64,000 bases of DNA from Bradyrhizobium murdochi (GTDB taxonomy: Bacteria > Pseudomonadota > Alphaproteobacteria > Rhizobiales > Xanthobacteraceae), in assembly GCF_000472965.1 (NCBI RefSeq), contig NZ_AXAU01000026.1, forward strand, positions 9,099 to 73,098, given 5' to 3'. The stretch's first letter is position 1; each line of letters opens with the position of its first letter. A program made the translations under genes and the position numbers. The notes below the pieces were generated by a model, which ran no database searches, was not told where the DNA came from, and worked only from the letters and a program-made list of their open reading frames with translations. Shown in pieces: positions 1-10,849 of this stretch.

Positions 1-80
1 GGGGGTCTCTCCGCGAATTCTGATGCCTCTTATGCGGCAGCACCCCCACCCCAGCCCTCCCCCGCACGCGGGAGAGGGAG
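1..80. repeat. Partial GC-rich palindromic intergenic repeat at the window edge
   Basis: The first 80 bases carry a GGGGG..CCCCCACCCC and CCCTCCCCCGC..GCGGGAGAGGG pattern that resembles the complete palindromic element at 32247-32393. The left end is cut by the window, so element length is unknown. It looks like one arm of a dispersed non-coding repeat and has no credible coding frame. Confidence 0.5.
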
Positions 81-187
81 CGCACTGCCGATGCGGCTTC
101 ACAGAAATGTCCTCGGAGCAATATACGAAATGACATCGCCGCGCACTGCGCGCTAGAAACGTGCGCATTCCTCGCCGCGAGTCTGCC

Positions 188-823
188 ATGCCTCATCTCC
201 CCACGCTGCTCGGCTTCGCCCTGGTCTCGCTCGGCATGGTGCTGACGCCGGGGCCGAACATGATCTACCTGATCTCGCGCTCGATCACGCAAGGGCCGGC
301 AGCCGGCATCGTCTCGCTGGGTGGCGTCGCACTCGGCTTTGTGTTCTACATGCTGTGCGCGGCGTTCGGGATCACCGCGCTGTTGTTCGCAGTGCCCTAT
401 GCTTACGACGCGTTGCGCTTCGCGGGCGCCGCTTATCTGTTGTGGCTGGCGTGGCAGGCGCTGAAGCCCAACGGGCGCTCGCCGTTTCAGGTGAAAAAGC
501 TGCAAGTCGACGGCCCGCGGAAATTGTTTGCGATGGGCTTCATCACCAATCTGCTCAATCCAAAGATCGCGATGCTGTACCTGGCACTGTTGCCGCAGTT
601 CATCGATCCCGCGGTCGGCAGCGTACTGACGCAGTCGCTGGCGCTCGGCGCGATCCAGATCGTGATCAGCGTTTCCGTCAATGCAATGATCGCGCTCGCT
701 GCCGGATCGATCGCAATGTTTCTCGGCTCGCGGCCGACGTGGCTGTTGCTGCAGCGCTGGCTGATGGGAACGGTGCTGGCGGGGCTTGCGGTGAAGATGG
801 CGTTCGAGGCGAAAAGGGCGTAA
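188..823 (+). CDS. LysE/RhtB family amino-acid or metabolite exporter
   Basis: A 211-residue inner-membrane protein of the LysE/RhtB family, whose members export amino acids or homoserine-lactone-like metabolites by proton antiport. The family signature LTPGPNM lies near residue 20, followed by a Gly-rich second helix and about six hydrophobic segments, and the length fits the usual 200-215 residues. The frame opens upstream at 161, but ATG at 188 gives the standard N-terminus (MPHLPTLLGF) with helix 1 directly after it. The substrate cannot be read from sequence. No operon partner is visible; the next gene is convergent on the other strand. Confidence 0.85.
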   Translation: MPHLPTLLGFALVSLGMVLTPGPNMIYLISRSITQGPAAGIVSLGGVALGFVFYMLCAAFGITALLFAVPYAYDALRFAGAAYLLWLAWQALKPNGRSPFQVKKLQVDGPRKLFAMGFITNLLNPKIAMLYLALLPQFIDPAVGSVLTQSLALGAIQIVISVSVNAMIALAAGSIAMFLGSRPTWLLLQRWLMGTVLAGLAVKMAFEAKRA

Positions 824-870
824 GACTCCGCTATCTCCAACCCACCGTTGTCATCGCCGGCTTGCCGCCT

Positions 871-929
871 CCGCTAAAGCTTCGGCGAGCCAGCATTGTG
901 AAAGCCTCGGCGAAGCCTTGGCGTAGCGG
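871..929. repeat. Short imperfect palindromic repeat
   Basis: The segment starts CCGCTAAAGCTTCGGCGA and ends with an imperfect reverse complement (TCGGCGAAGCC...GTAGCGG), so it can fold as a long hairpin. It lies between the convergent LysE and glutathione S-transferase genes, where it could act as a two-way terminator or an mRNA 3' stabiliser. No coding content is seen. Confidence 0.5.
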
Positions 930-948
930 TGGGTCGGGACAGCGAGTA

Positions 949-1575
949 TCAATCCAGCTTGGCTTCCATGCCGCGCTTGGTCGCCGGGCGCGCCATCATG
1001 GCGTTGTACCAGCGCTCGACGTTCGGAAAATCCTTCAGCTCCACCTTGTGACGTGGGTGGCGCCAGGCCCAGCCCAGGATGGCGAAGTCGGCGACCGACA
1101 AGGCATCGGCGACGAACTCCCGGCCCTCCAGCCGACGGTCGAGGACGCCGTAGAGCCGGCGCGTCTCGGCCATGAAGCGCTTGAGGCCGTAGGCGCGGTC
1201 GGTCTCGTTCTCCAGCGCGATGAAATGGTGCACCTGGCCCGGCATCGGCCCAAATCCGCCCATCTGCCACATCAGCCATTCATAGACCGGGATACGCTCG
1301 GCCAGCGGCCTGGGCAGGAACTTGCCGGTCTTCTCGCCGAGATAAAGCAGGATCGCACCGGATTCGAAGATACTGACCGGCTTGCCGCCGGGGCCGTCGG
1401 GATCGACGATCGCCGGGATCTTGTTGTTCGGGCTGAGCTTGAGAAAGGCGGGCGCCATCTGCTCGCCCTTGGTGATGTTGATCGGGATCACCTTGTAGGG
1501 CAGCCCCATTTCCTCCAGCGCAACCGAGATCTTGCGGCCGTTCGGCGTGTTCCAGGTGTGCAGTTCGATTGTCAT
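949..1575 (-). CDS. Glutathione S-transferase family protein (YfcG/GstB-like)
   Basis: A 208-residue cytosolic glutathione S-transferase. The N-terminal thioredoxin fold (about residues 1-85) contains the cis-proline region KIPAIVD and the glutathione-binding FESGAILLYL motif; the C-terminal all-helical domain contains the conserved SVADFAILGWAW stretch. The Thr/Asn-rich start (TWNTPNGRKIS) is typical of the Nu/YfcG branch, which often has disulfide reductase activity and lacks the classical Ser or Tyr nucleophile. It is a single gene; substrate is unknown. Confidence 0.88.
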   Translation of the reverse strand: MTIELHTWNTPNGRKISVALEEMGLPYKVIPINITKGEQMAPAFLKLSPNNKIPAIVDPDGPGGKPVSIFESGAILLYLGEKTGKFLPRPLAERIPVYEWLMWQMGGFGPMPGQVHHFIALENETDRAYGLKRFMAETRRLYGVLDRRLEGREFVADALSVADFAILGWAWRHPRHKVELKDFPNVERWYNAMMARPATKRGMEAKLD

Positions 1576-1773
1576 TTTTTGTCATCCCCGCGGAAAGCGC
1601 GGTATCCAGTACCCCGGAACTTCCGGGCGTTACAACCGCCGCCGCGGAATACGGGGCCATCCGCTTTCGCGGATGCCGACATGGTGCCCTGTTGACGGCG
1701 TCGGATCGGCGCTGGAATCTGCCCCGCAGCGCCGATAGATTGCGCCCCGCCTGAAACCTTCGGGGAAACCGTC

Positions 1774-2337
1774 TTGTCCAAATCAGCCTCCCGCGCCCGC
1801 CTCGCCGAGATCATCCGCAAGCGCTCGTTCGGCCGCGGCGAGATCACGCTGGCCTCAGGCCGCAAGAGCGACTTCTACTTCAACCTCAAGCCGACCATGC
1901 TCGACCCCGAAGGTGCGGCGCTGTTGGCTGAACTGACCTATGAGGCGCTGAAGGACGACAATCTCGATTTCGTCGGCGGGCTGGAGATGGGCGCCGTCCC
2001 ACTGGCGGGCGCGATCGCGCAGCTCTCCTGGCTGAAGGGGCACCCGATAGCGGCGTTTTTCGTGCGCAAGAAGCCAAAGGAGCATGGCGCGCGTCTCGCT
2101 GTGGAGGGCCTTGCCAAGGGGGAGACCCTGCAGGGCAAGCGCATCGTGATCGTAGAGGACGTCACCACCACCGGCGGCTCGGCATTGAAGGCGGTCGAGG
2201 CCGTGCGCGAAGCCGGCGGCGAGATCGTGCTGGTGCTTACGATGGTCGACCGCGAGGAAGGCGCGACCGAAGCCTTTGCCGAGGCAGGGCTCGAGTTTCG
2301 TTCGCTGTACAAAGCGGGCGAATTTTTGAAGGGGTGA
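1774..2337 (+). CDS. pyrE: Orotate phosphoribosyltransferase
   Basis: A 187-residue enzyme converting orotate and PRPP to OMP, step five of pyrimidine synthesis. The PRPP-binding signature VIVEDVTTTGGS is near residues 125-137, and the ITLASGRKSDFYFNLK substrate loop is near residue 28. The start is TTG (1774), giving MSKSASRARLAEI; no in-frame ATG would preserve the N-terminal helix. Length is within the short bacterial PyrE range. It is monocistronic here, with a palindrome-rich stretch upstream. Confidence 0.93.
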   Translation: MSKSASRARLAEIIRKRSFGRGEITLASGRKSDFYFNLKPTMLDPEGAALLAELTYEALKDDNLDFVGGLEMGAVPLAGAIAQLSWLKGHPIAAFFVRKKPKEHGARLAVEGLAKGETLQGKRIVIVEDVTTTGGSALKAVEAVREAGGEIVLVLTMVDREEGATEAFAEAGLEFRSLYKAGEFLKG

Positions 2338-2446
2338 ATAGGTCTTCCCCCGTCCCGCTCATCACTCATTTACCATCCGCCGTTAAGGTTACCGGAACTG
2401 AAGCCGTCGCGCTTCAGCGCGTTTGTTACGTTGGGTGGAGTTGACG

Positions 2447-3259
2447 TTGCGTACAGAGTTGGCTTTTTCGCGCGTGCGGCGCCGCGCGACGTTTGTTGCC
2501 GCAGCGATCGTTTCGGGCGCTCTCCTGCTCGCGCCCGGCAGCGTTTCCGCCGAAGGCCTGTTCGATTTCCTGTTCGGCGGCGCGCAGAAGCAGCAGACGC
2601 GGCAAGCGTCACCGCAAGCCAATTTCTTCGCCGATCCGTTCGGCCTCAATCAGCAGCCATCGGCGCCCGCCCCGGCCCCGCGCGTGGCGGGCTCCGGGCC
2701 AGCGTTTTGCGTGCGAAGCTGCGACGGCAAGTATTTTCCGCTGACCATGCGCGGCACCGCCTCGCCGGTGCAGACCTGCCAGGCGTTCTGCCCGGCCAGC
2801 GTCACCAAGGTGTTTTACGGCACCAACATCGATCATGCGACCGCCAGTAACGGCGAGCGTTATGCCGACAGCGAGAACGCCTACGCCTATCGCAAGGCGC
2901 TGAGCGCCGACTGCACCTGCAACGGCCGAAGCCCGTCCGGGCTTGCGCCGGTCGATCTCACGCTCGATACCTCGCTGCGCTCCGGCGACGTCGTCGCCAC
3001 CACCGATGGGCTGGTGGCCTATACCGGCGTGCGTCTTGGCGCCGACCACACGGCGGAGTTCACGCCAGTCGCCTCCTATCCCGGCCTCACAGCAGATGTC
3101 CGCGCCCGGCTCGGCGAAATGAAGGTCGCGCCAGTCAGCGCCGAGATGGTCGCGGGCACCGCGCCGCTGCCCGAAGCACGGCGCGACGACGAACTGCCGA
3201 CCGCCTCGATCCCGAAGACGGCCGCGTCGAAAGCGGCGAAGCGGGCGGAAGCGCGATAG
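2447..3259 (+). CDS. DUF2865 domain-containing secreted protein
   Basis: About 270 residues, beginning with a signal peptide (a basic start, a hydrophobic stretch ending LLLAPGSVSA, then EGLFDFLFGG). The core resembles DUF2865: FCVRSCDGKYFPL, a TCQAFCP pair and an ADCTCNG pair give at least six cysteines, probably disulfide-bonded in the periplasm. The reading frame opens at 2423, but TTG starts at 2441 or 2447 give the best signal peptide. The C-terminal third is Ala/Thr-rich and probably disordered. Function is unknown; the family is typical of Bradyrhizobium and relatives. Confidence 0.75.
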   Translation: MRTELAFSRVRRRATFVAAAIVSGALLLAPGSVSAEGLFDFLFGGAQKQQTRQASPQANFFADPFGLNQQPSAPAPAPRVAGSGPAFCVRSCDGKYFPLTMRGTASPVQTCQAFCPASVTKVFYGTNIDHATASNGERYADSENAYAYRKALSADCTCNGRSPSGLAPVDLTLDTSLRSGDVVATTDGLVAYTGVRLGADHTAEFTPVASYPGLTADVRARLGEMKVAPVSAEMVAGTAPLPEARRDDELPTASIPKTAASKAAKRAEAR

Positions 3260-3278
3260 TGCACCCGCAGTACGCCGC

Positions 3279-3337
3279 AGGGCCCAAACACAAAATTACG
3301 AAAACAACCCCATGCAAAGTAGCGTGGGCCCGGCCTC
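3279..3337. repeat. Dispersed repeat, copy 1 (AAAACAACCCCATGCAAAG core)
   Basis: Downstream of the DUF2865 gene. The core AAAACAACCCCATGCAAAG, followed by TAG and TGGGCCC a few bases on, recurs almost unchanged at 20800-20855 after lepA. GGGCCC blocks flank the core, so a folded RNA is possible. It has no credible coding content and is probably a dispersed intergenic repeat of this genus. Confidence 0.6.
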
Positions 3338-3364
3338 GCAGCATTCACATAGCTGACGCCAGCA

Positions 3365-3796
3365 CTACCGCCCCACGATGACGCCAATCACGTTCGGCGC
3401 CGACAGGTATTTTTCCTCGATCGCCGCGCGTGCCGCGGCGCGATTTTCCGGCGTCAGCAGGCCGCGCTTCTCGGCCAGAATCATCCAGCAATAGCCCCAC
3501 CAGTCCGTCAGCATGCCCTGGTCGTCGACGAGATCGTAGCCTTGCTCGGCGGCAAAAATCCGCGCCTGCGCCTCATCCAGCGAATCGAGAAAGGCGTGAT
3601 CCTCGATCGAAAACAGTTCGTCGCTGAAATCGTCCGTGGTGTAACCCCACACCGACATGCAGACCGCGTTGAACTCGCGGTCGATCGCGTCGTCGTCGAC
3701 GAGTTGGCGGCGCGAGGCCTGGTGCAGGCGCGACAACGAGCGCGCGAAATCGGCGATGCGGGTGAGAGCGAACTGATCGAAAGCGATGGTGGACAT
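3365..3796 (-). CDS. Hypothetical protein
   Basis: A 143-residue acidic protein starting at ATG 3796 (MSTIAFDQFALTRI). The frame extends 19 codons further upstream, but that part looks like leader DNA. There is no signal peptide or membrane segment. The sequence is rich in Asp/Glu and Trp/Tyr (for example a TDWWGYCWM stretch near residue 98), which suggests a small cytoplasmic alpha-helical domain. I do not recognise the family. Third-position GC and the single long frame support it as a real gene. Confidence 0.65.
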   Translation of the reverse strand: MSTIAFDQFALTRIADFARSLSRLHQASRRQLVDDDAIDREFNAVCMSVWGYTTDDFSDELFSIEDHAFLDSLDEAQARIFAAEQGYDLVDDQGMLTDWWGYCWMILAEKRGLLTPENRAAARAAIEEKYLSAPNVIGVIVGR

Positions 3797-3946
3797 GTAG
3801 TCCTCGCAAACTCGGATGGGCCTATATGTTGTGTCGGCGACGTGCCGAATCACAATGATATATCAAAGGCTTGCTAAGATGTTCTTAATTTGTTCTAGCT
3901 CTGGGCCGAAATTTCGCCTATCCGGTTGCCGCAAGGCTCGAGAATC

Positions 3947-4066
3947 ATGGATGGGGCGCGAACCCGCCAGATTCGGATGCTGTTGCTGGAAGCGGCCGAC
4001 GCGATCGAGCTGCCGCAGAAGCTCTATCTCCGCTATCCCGCGCTTGCCGAGGAAAGCGAGCCTTGA
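3947..4066 (+). CDS. Possible 39-residue small protein
   Basis: A short frame (MDGARTRQIRMLLLEAADAI...) closed by TGA. An in-frame stop at 3896-3898 fixes the upstream limit. Codons are mostly G/C at the third position and the product is a plausible amphipathic helix with a YLRYP motif, unlike neighbouring non-coding frames. No ribosome site is obvious. It sits in the otherwise empty 3797-4104 gap. This is a weak call. Confidence 0.3.
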   Translation: MDGARTRQIRMLLLEAADAIELPQKLYLRYPALAEESEP

Positions 4067-4104
4067 GATCGCGCAATGGGATGAACCATCGGCAACTCAA
4101 TCCT

Positions 4105-4335
4105 TCACATCGCCGACAACAGTTTGTCGCCGCAATAATTGGCGTAGAATTTTCCGCCGCATTGCCGCTTGATCGCGGCACAACGCGCCTCTGGTGAAGC
4201 GCCCTTTGCGACGCTGAATGAGCAGCTCAGCCCGTCGGCACTTCTGCCGGTCTTGCCCGCGGCAAAGGCGGCGCTAGTGGCGCTGATGCAGACTATCAAT
4301 AACGCGGTGGCCGCGATCTCGATCGTCAATCTCAT
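4105..4335 (-). CDS. Small secreted cysteine-containing protein
   Basis: A 76-residue protein starting at ATG 4335 with a clear signal peptide: MRLTIEIAATALLIVCIS followed by an AFAAG cleavage region. The mature part has four cysteines (LSCSF, ARCAA, RQCGG, NYCGD) spaced like a small disulfide-bonded domain and ends near KLLSAM. It is probably periplasmic. The family is not recognised; short exported cysteine proteins of this form are common in Bradyrhizobium. Confidence 0.6.
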   Translation of the reverse strand: MRLTIEIAATALLIVCISATSAAFAAGKTGRSADGLSCSFSVAKGASPEARCAAIKRQCGGKFYANYCGDKLLSAM

Positions 4336-4559
4336 GACAGGCCCTCCCCGTTTTGCTGGCACGCGATTCCTTGGACCCCAATCGGCATCTAGCCACCTAG
4401 CCTAGCGATCCCTGTACTTTGGTATTGAATTATAACACCAAAAGCCGGCTGCCGGTGCCGCGAAATCGGCCCGGTCTTTGCATAAATTCATACCAGCGCA
4501 GTGCACAACATACTCCGGCGTTCTCCGGCGTTTCGGTTACCGGACAAGACGCCTATGTT

Positions 4560-7106
<2,547 letters not shown>

Positions 7107-7237
7107 ATCCCGGGGCACGGAATCATTACCTCAGACGTCATTGAATTCGACTGAATAGCAGCGATACTCCGCGGAGCCTGTCATCGGGCGCGCATTCGCG
7201 CGACCCGTTGGCTCCTCGCAATGACGGAAAATATGGA

Positions 7238-8056
7238 ATGCTGACCAAAGCCCCACACCTCTTCGACGACGCGACGCGAGTCACCGCCGGTGACAGTTGC
7301 TGGCAGGGCAAGACCAGCCCGGATTACTGGGCCTTTGTCGGCCCGTTCGGCGGCTGCACAGCCGCCACCATCCTGCGCGCGCTGATGGAGCATCCGCAGC
7401 GCGCAGGCGATCCGTTGTCGGTCACGGTGAATTTCTGCGCGCCGATCGCCGAAGGCGGCTTCGATCTCGACGTCCGCCTGGTCAAGGCCAACCGTTCGAG
7501 CCAGCATTGGTGCGTGGAGATGACGCAAGGCGGCGGCGATGTCGCGACGCTGGCTACCGCCGTGTTCGCCGAGCGCCGTCCGTCCTGGTCGCACCAGCAG
7601 GCAAAATTTCCGGGCGCCACGCCGTTCGAGCAGGCACGTTCGTTTCCGAACACGCCGATGACCTGGACGCACCAGTATGATTTCCGCTTCGTCGAGGGTG
7701 AGCCGAGTTTGTACGGATCGCCTGCCACGGCACCGCTCGATGCGTTCTCCAAACAGTGGATCGGCGACCGCATACCGCGGAAGGTCGACATGCTGTCGCT
7801 GATGTCGATGTCGGATGCGTTCTTCGGACGGGTATTTCTGGCGCGGCGGGAACTGGTCCCGTTCGGCACGGTATCGCTGACGACGTATTTCCATACCGCG
7901 TCGGACGATCTCGCGGCCGAGGATATCACGCGGGTATTGGCGGTGGCGGACGCCAGAACTTTCCACAGGAGTTATGGCGACCAGCACGGCGAATTATGGT
8001 CGCCGTCGGGACGCCTCCTCGCAACCACGACGCAAATCGCCTATTTCAAGGCGTGA
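7238..8056 (+). CDS. Acyl-CoA thioesterase family protein (TesB-like, double hotdog)
   Basis: A 272-residue protein from ATG 7238 (MLTKAPHLFDDATRV). It has the two-hotdog arrangement: an N-terminal hotdog with YWAFVGPFGGCTAATILRA, then a C-terminal half with RVFLARRELVPFGTVSLTTYF. This fits the acyl-CoA thioesterase-like family, which hydrolyses acyl-CoA to free acid and CoA. Chain-length preference cannot be inferred. It is a single gene between glgP and a palindromic repeat. Confidence 0.75.
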   Translation: MLTKAPHLFDDATRVTAGDSCWQGKTSPDYWAFVGPFGGCTAATILRALMEHPQRAGDPLSVTVNFCAPIAEGGFDLDVRLVKANRSSQHWCVEMTQGGGDVATLATAVFAERRPSWSHQQAKFPGATPFEQARSFPNTPMTWTHQYDFRFVEGEPSLYGSPATAPLDAFSKQWIGDRIPRKVDMLSLMSMSDAFFGRVFLARRELVPFGTVSLTTYFHTASDDLAAEDITRVLAVADARTFHRSYGDQHGELWSPSGRLLATTTQIAYFKA

Positions 8057-8083
8057 GCGGAGCATCGGCGGATCGGCTTTCTT

Positions 8084-8174
8084 GTAGGGTGGGCAAAGGC
8101 GCACTTGCGCCGTGCCCACCATCGATCCAATCATTGCATTGAATGGTGGGCACGCTTCGCTTTGCCCACCCTAC
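8084..8174. repeat. Palindromic repeat with perfect 15-bp outer arms
   Basis: GTAGGGTGGGCAAAG (8084-8098) is perfectly inverted at 8160-8174. A second nested pair, CGTGCCCACCAT and ATGGTGGGCACG, lies inside it. The whole 91 bases can fold into a long hairpin between the thioesterase stop and the arginase start. It looks like a REP/BIME-type mobile palindrome rather than a gene-specific signal. Confidence 0.8.
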
Positions 8175-8195
8175 AATTTGATCGAGGCTGCCTGC

Positions 8196-9197
8196 ATGTC
8201 CGACGCCAATGCTCCCCGCATCGCCCTGCTCGGTGTCCCCCTCGAGATCGGCGCCTCGCAGGCCGGCACGCTGATGGGACCGGCGGCGCTGCGCACCGCA
8301 GGCATCGGCCGCATCCTCGATCAACTCGGTTTTGTCGTCGAAGACCATGGCGATATGCTGACCCCGGCCATTGCTCCCGCCGAGGGGCCGCCGCCGGCGA
8401 ATGCCAAATATTACGACGTGATCAAAACCTGGATCCGCGCGCTCAGCGAGCGCTCGTATTTGCTCGCGCAATCCGGCGCCGTTCCGATCTTCATGGGCGG
8501 CGATCACTCGCTCTCGATGGGCTCGGTGAACGGCGTCGCGCGGCACTGGCAGGAACAGGGCCGGCCGTTGTTCGTGCTGTGGCTCGATGCGCATGCCGAT
8601 TACAACACGCCGCAGACGAGCGAGACCGGCAACATGCACGGCATGTCGGCGGCCTTTCTCTGCGGCGAGGACGGTCTCGAGGGCCTGCTCGGCGACGTGC
8701 CCCGCGCCTCGATCGGTCCCGAGCGGCTCGATCTGTTCGGCATCCGCTCGATCGATCCGCTGGAGAAGAAACTGGTGTTCGACCGCCGCGTCGCCATCGC
8801 TGACATGCGCGCCATCGACGAGTTCGGCGTCGCCGTCCTGATCCGGCGCGTGATCGAGCGCGTCAGGGCGAGCAACGGGGTGCTGCATTTAAGCTTCGAC
8901 GTCGATTTTCTCGATCCAGCGGTCGCTCCCGGCGTCGGCACCACGGTACCGGGTGGCGCGACCTATCGCGAAGCGCATCTCATCATGGAGTTGCTGCACG
9001 ATTCCGGTCTGGTGCGATCAGTCGACATCGTCGAGCTCAACCCGTTCCTGGACGAACGCGGCCGCACCGCGCGCGTCGCGGTCGAGTTGATCAGCAGCCT
9101 GTTCGGCCTGCAGATCACCGATCGTCGCACGCCCAGCAACGCGGTCTTTCCGGACAACAGCCAAATTCGTCGGAAAAGCAAAAAGGGCGGCCCATGA
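8196..9197 (+). CDS. rocF: Arginase
   Basis: A 333-residue ureohydrolase from ATG 8196, hydrolysing arginine to ornithine and urea. All binuclear-manganese motifs are present: GGDHS (H104), DAHADYN (D131, H133, D135) and SFDVDFLDP (D235, D237). The DFLDPAVAPGVGT context and the C-terminal ELNPFLDERGRTA motif favour arginase over agmatinase. The open frame upstream of 8196 runs through the palindromic repeat and is not the start. Its stop codon lies in the loop of the hairpin shared with pckA. Confidence 0.88.
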   Translation: MSDANAPRIALLGVPLEIGASQAGTLMGPAALRTAGIGRILDQLGFVVEDHGDMLTPAIAPAEGPPPANAKYYDVIKTWIRALSERSYLLAQSGAVPIFMGGDHSLSMGSVNGVARHWQEQGRPLFVLWLDAHADYNTPQTSETGNMHGMSAAFLCGEDGLEGLLGDVPRASIGPERLDLFGIRSIDPLEKKLVFDRRVAIADMRAIDEFGVAVLIRRVIERVRASNGVLHLSFDVDFLDPAVAPGVGTTVPGGATYREAHLIMELLHDSGLVRSVDIVELNPFLDERGRTARVAVELISSLFGLQITDRRTPSNAVFPDNSQIRRKSKKGGP

Positions 9198-9208
9198 AGC
9201 CGCCCTTT
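9182..9208 (-). terminator. Hairpin terminator between arginase and pckA
   Basis: AAAGGGCGGC (9182-9191) pairs with GCCGCCCTTT (9199-9208) around a 7-base loop that contains the arginase stop. On the minus strand the stem is followed by a T-rich tract (TTTTTGCTTTT), making a good intrinsic terminator for pckA. On the plus strand the tail is short, so arginase is ended only weakly. Confidence 0.75.
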
Positions 9209-9232
9209 GGAGCAGTTGCCTGCGTTTGAGCC

Positions 9233-10849
9233 TTACTCGGCCGCGAGCTTCAAATCCGGCGCGGCAGCGCGAACTTCGGCGTCGACCTGGGCTTCGAACT
9301 TGGCAAAGTTCTTCTGGAACATGCCGACCAGTGCGCGCGCGGTCTTGTCGAACTCGGCCTTGTCCTTCCAGGTGTTGACCGGATTGAGAATCTCGCTGGG
9401 CACGCCCGGCAGCGCGGTCGGCACCGCAAAACCGAAATATTTGTCGGTCCGGAATTCGACATTGCGCAACGAACCGTCCAGCGCTGCGGTCAGCAGCGCG
9501 CGCGTCACCTTGATCGGCATCCGGCTGCCGGTGCCGTATTTGCCGCCGGTCCAGCCGGTGTTGACCAACCAGCAATCGACGTTGTGCTTGGCGATCAGCT
9601 CGCGCAGCATGTTGCCGTAGACGGACGGGTCGAGCGGCAGGAACGGCGAGCCGAAGCAGGTGGAGAATTCCGGCTGCGGCTCATTGCCGAGACCGCGCTC
9701 GGTGCCGGCGACCTTGGCGGTATAGCCGGACAGGAAATGATACATCGCCTGCGCCGGCGAGAGTTTTGCAATCGGGGGCAATACGCCGAACGCGTCGGCG
9801 GCCAGCATCACGACGTTTTTCGGCTGGCCGGCGCGGCCGCTGCGCGAAGCGTTCGGGATGAAATCGAGCGGGTAGGCCGAACGGGTGTTTTCGGTCTTCG
9901 AGCCGTCGTCGAAATCGGGTACGCGGGTGCTCTCGTCGAGCACCACGTTCTCGAGCACGGCGCCGAAGCGGCTGCTGGCGGCGAAGATCTGCGGCTCGGC
10001 TTCCTTCGACAGCTTGATGCACTTGGCGTAGCAGCCGCCTTCGAAGTTGAAGACGCCGTCGCTGCCCCAGCCATGCTCGTCGTCGCCGATCAGCGTGCGG
10101 TTGGGATCGGCCGACAGCGTGGTCTTTCCGGTACCGGACAGGCCGAAGAAGATCGCGGTGTCACCCTTGGGGCCGACATTGGCGGAGCAGTGCATCGGCA
10201 GCACGCCCTTGGCGGGCAGATAATAGTTCAGCGTGGTGAAGACCGACTTCTTCATCTCGCCGGCATAATAAGACCCGCCGATCAGGACGATCTTGCGGGC
10301 GAAATCGATCGCGACGACGTTCTCCGAGCGCACGCCGTGACGTTTGGGGTCGGCGCGGAAGCTCGGCAGGTCGATGATGGTGAGTTCAGGCACGAAATCC
10401 TTCAGCGCTTGAGCCTCGGGGCGGATCAAGAGCGTTCGGATGAACAGCGAGTGCCAGGCAAGTTCGGTGAAGACGCGCGTCTTGATCTGGAAGCTCGGAT
10501 CGGCGCCGCCGTAAAGATCCTGCGCATACAGCGTCATGCCCTCGGCATGCTTGAGGAAGTCGGCATAGAGCGCGGCAAACTGCTCCGAGGTGATCGACTG
10601 GTTGCCGGCCCACCACATGTTCTTGTCGGTGGTCGCATCACGCACCGTGAACTTGTCCTTGGGACTGCGGCCGGTGAATTCACCGGTGTCCGCGCAGAGC
10701 GCGCCGTCGGCCGACAACACGGCCTCGCCGGCCGTGAGTGAATGTTGATAAAGCTGCGGCGCGCCGAGATTCCAGTGCACCGTCTTGAGATTTTTTAAGC
10801 CGAATTTGTCGGCGCCGAAGGCACCGTTGCGTAGACCCGTCTCTTGCAC
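9233..10849 (-). CDS. pckA: Phosphoenolpyruvate carboxykinase (ATP)
   Basis: A 538-residue enzyme for the first committed gluconeogenic step, oxaloacetate plus ATP to PEP. The P-loop GLSGTGKTT (residues 236-244, K242), the kinase-2 region IGDDEHGWG and the PEPCK-specific NVGPKGDTAIFFGLSG segment are intact, and length is typical of the ATP-dependent class. It starts at MQETGLRNGAFGADKFGLKN. A terminator lies just downstream. It sits about 1.4 kb from chvI; in rhizobia ChvG/ChvI is reported to influence pckA, so the proximity may matter for regulation. Confidence 0.97.
   Translation of the reverse strand: MQETGLRNGAFGADKFGLKNLKTVHWNLGAPQLYQHSLTAGEAVLSADGALCADTGEFTGRSPKDKFTVRDATTDKNMWWAGNQSITSEQFAALYADFLKHAEGMTLYAQDLYGGADPSFQIKTRVFTELAWHSLFIRTLLIRPEAQALKDFVPELTIIDLPSFRADPKRHGVRSENVVAIDFARKIVLIGGSYYAGEMKKSVFTTLNYYLPAKGVLPMHCSANVGPKGDTAIFFGLSGTGKTTLSADPNRTLIGDDEHGWGSDGVFNFEGGCYAKCIKLSKEAEPQIFAASSRFGAVLENVVLDESTRVPDFDDGSKTENTRSAYPLDFIPNASRSGRAGQPKNVVMLAADAFGVLPPIAKLSPAQAMYHFLSGYTAKVAGTERGLGNEPQPEFSTCFGSPFLPLDPSVYGNMLRELIAKHNVDCWLVNTGWTGGKYGTGSRMPIKVTRALLTAALDGSLRNVEFRTDKYFGFAVPTALPGVPSEILNPVNTWKDKAEFDKTARALVGMFQKNFAKFEAQVDAEVRAAAPDLKLAAE

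Noticed and set aside
2393..2430. GGAAC...CGTT-like sequence before the DUF2865 gene
   Set aside because: The spacer is about 21 bases, outside the 16-17 of EcfG promoters.
9584..10741. A 385-codon open frame on the plus strand opposite pckA
   Set aside because: It is antisense to a clear PEP carboxykinase, has no family motif, and is explained by high GC content.
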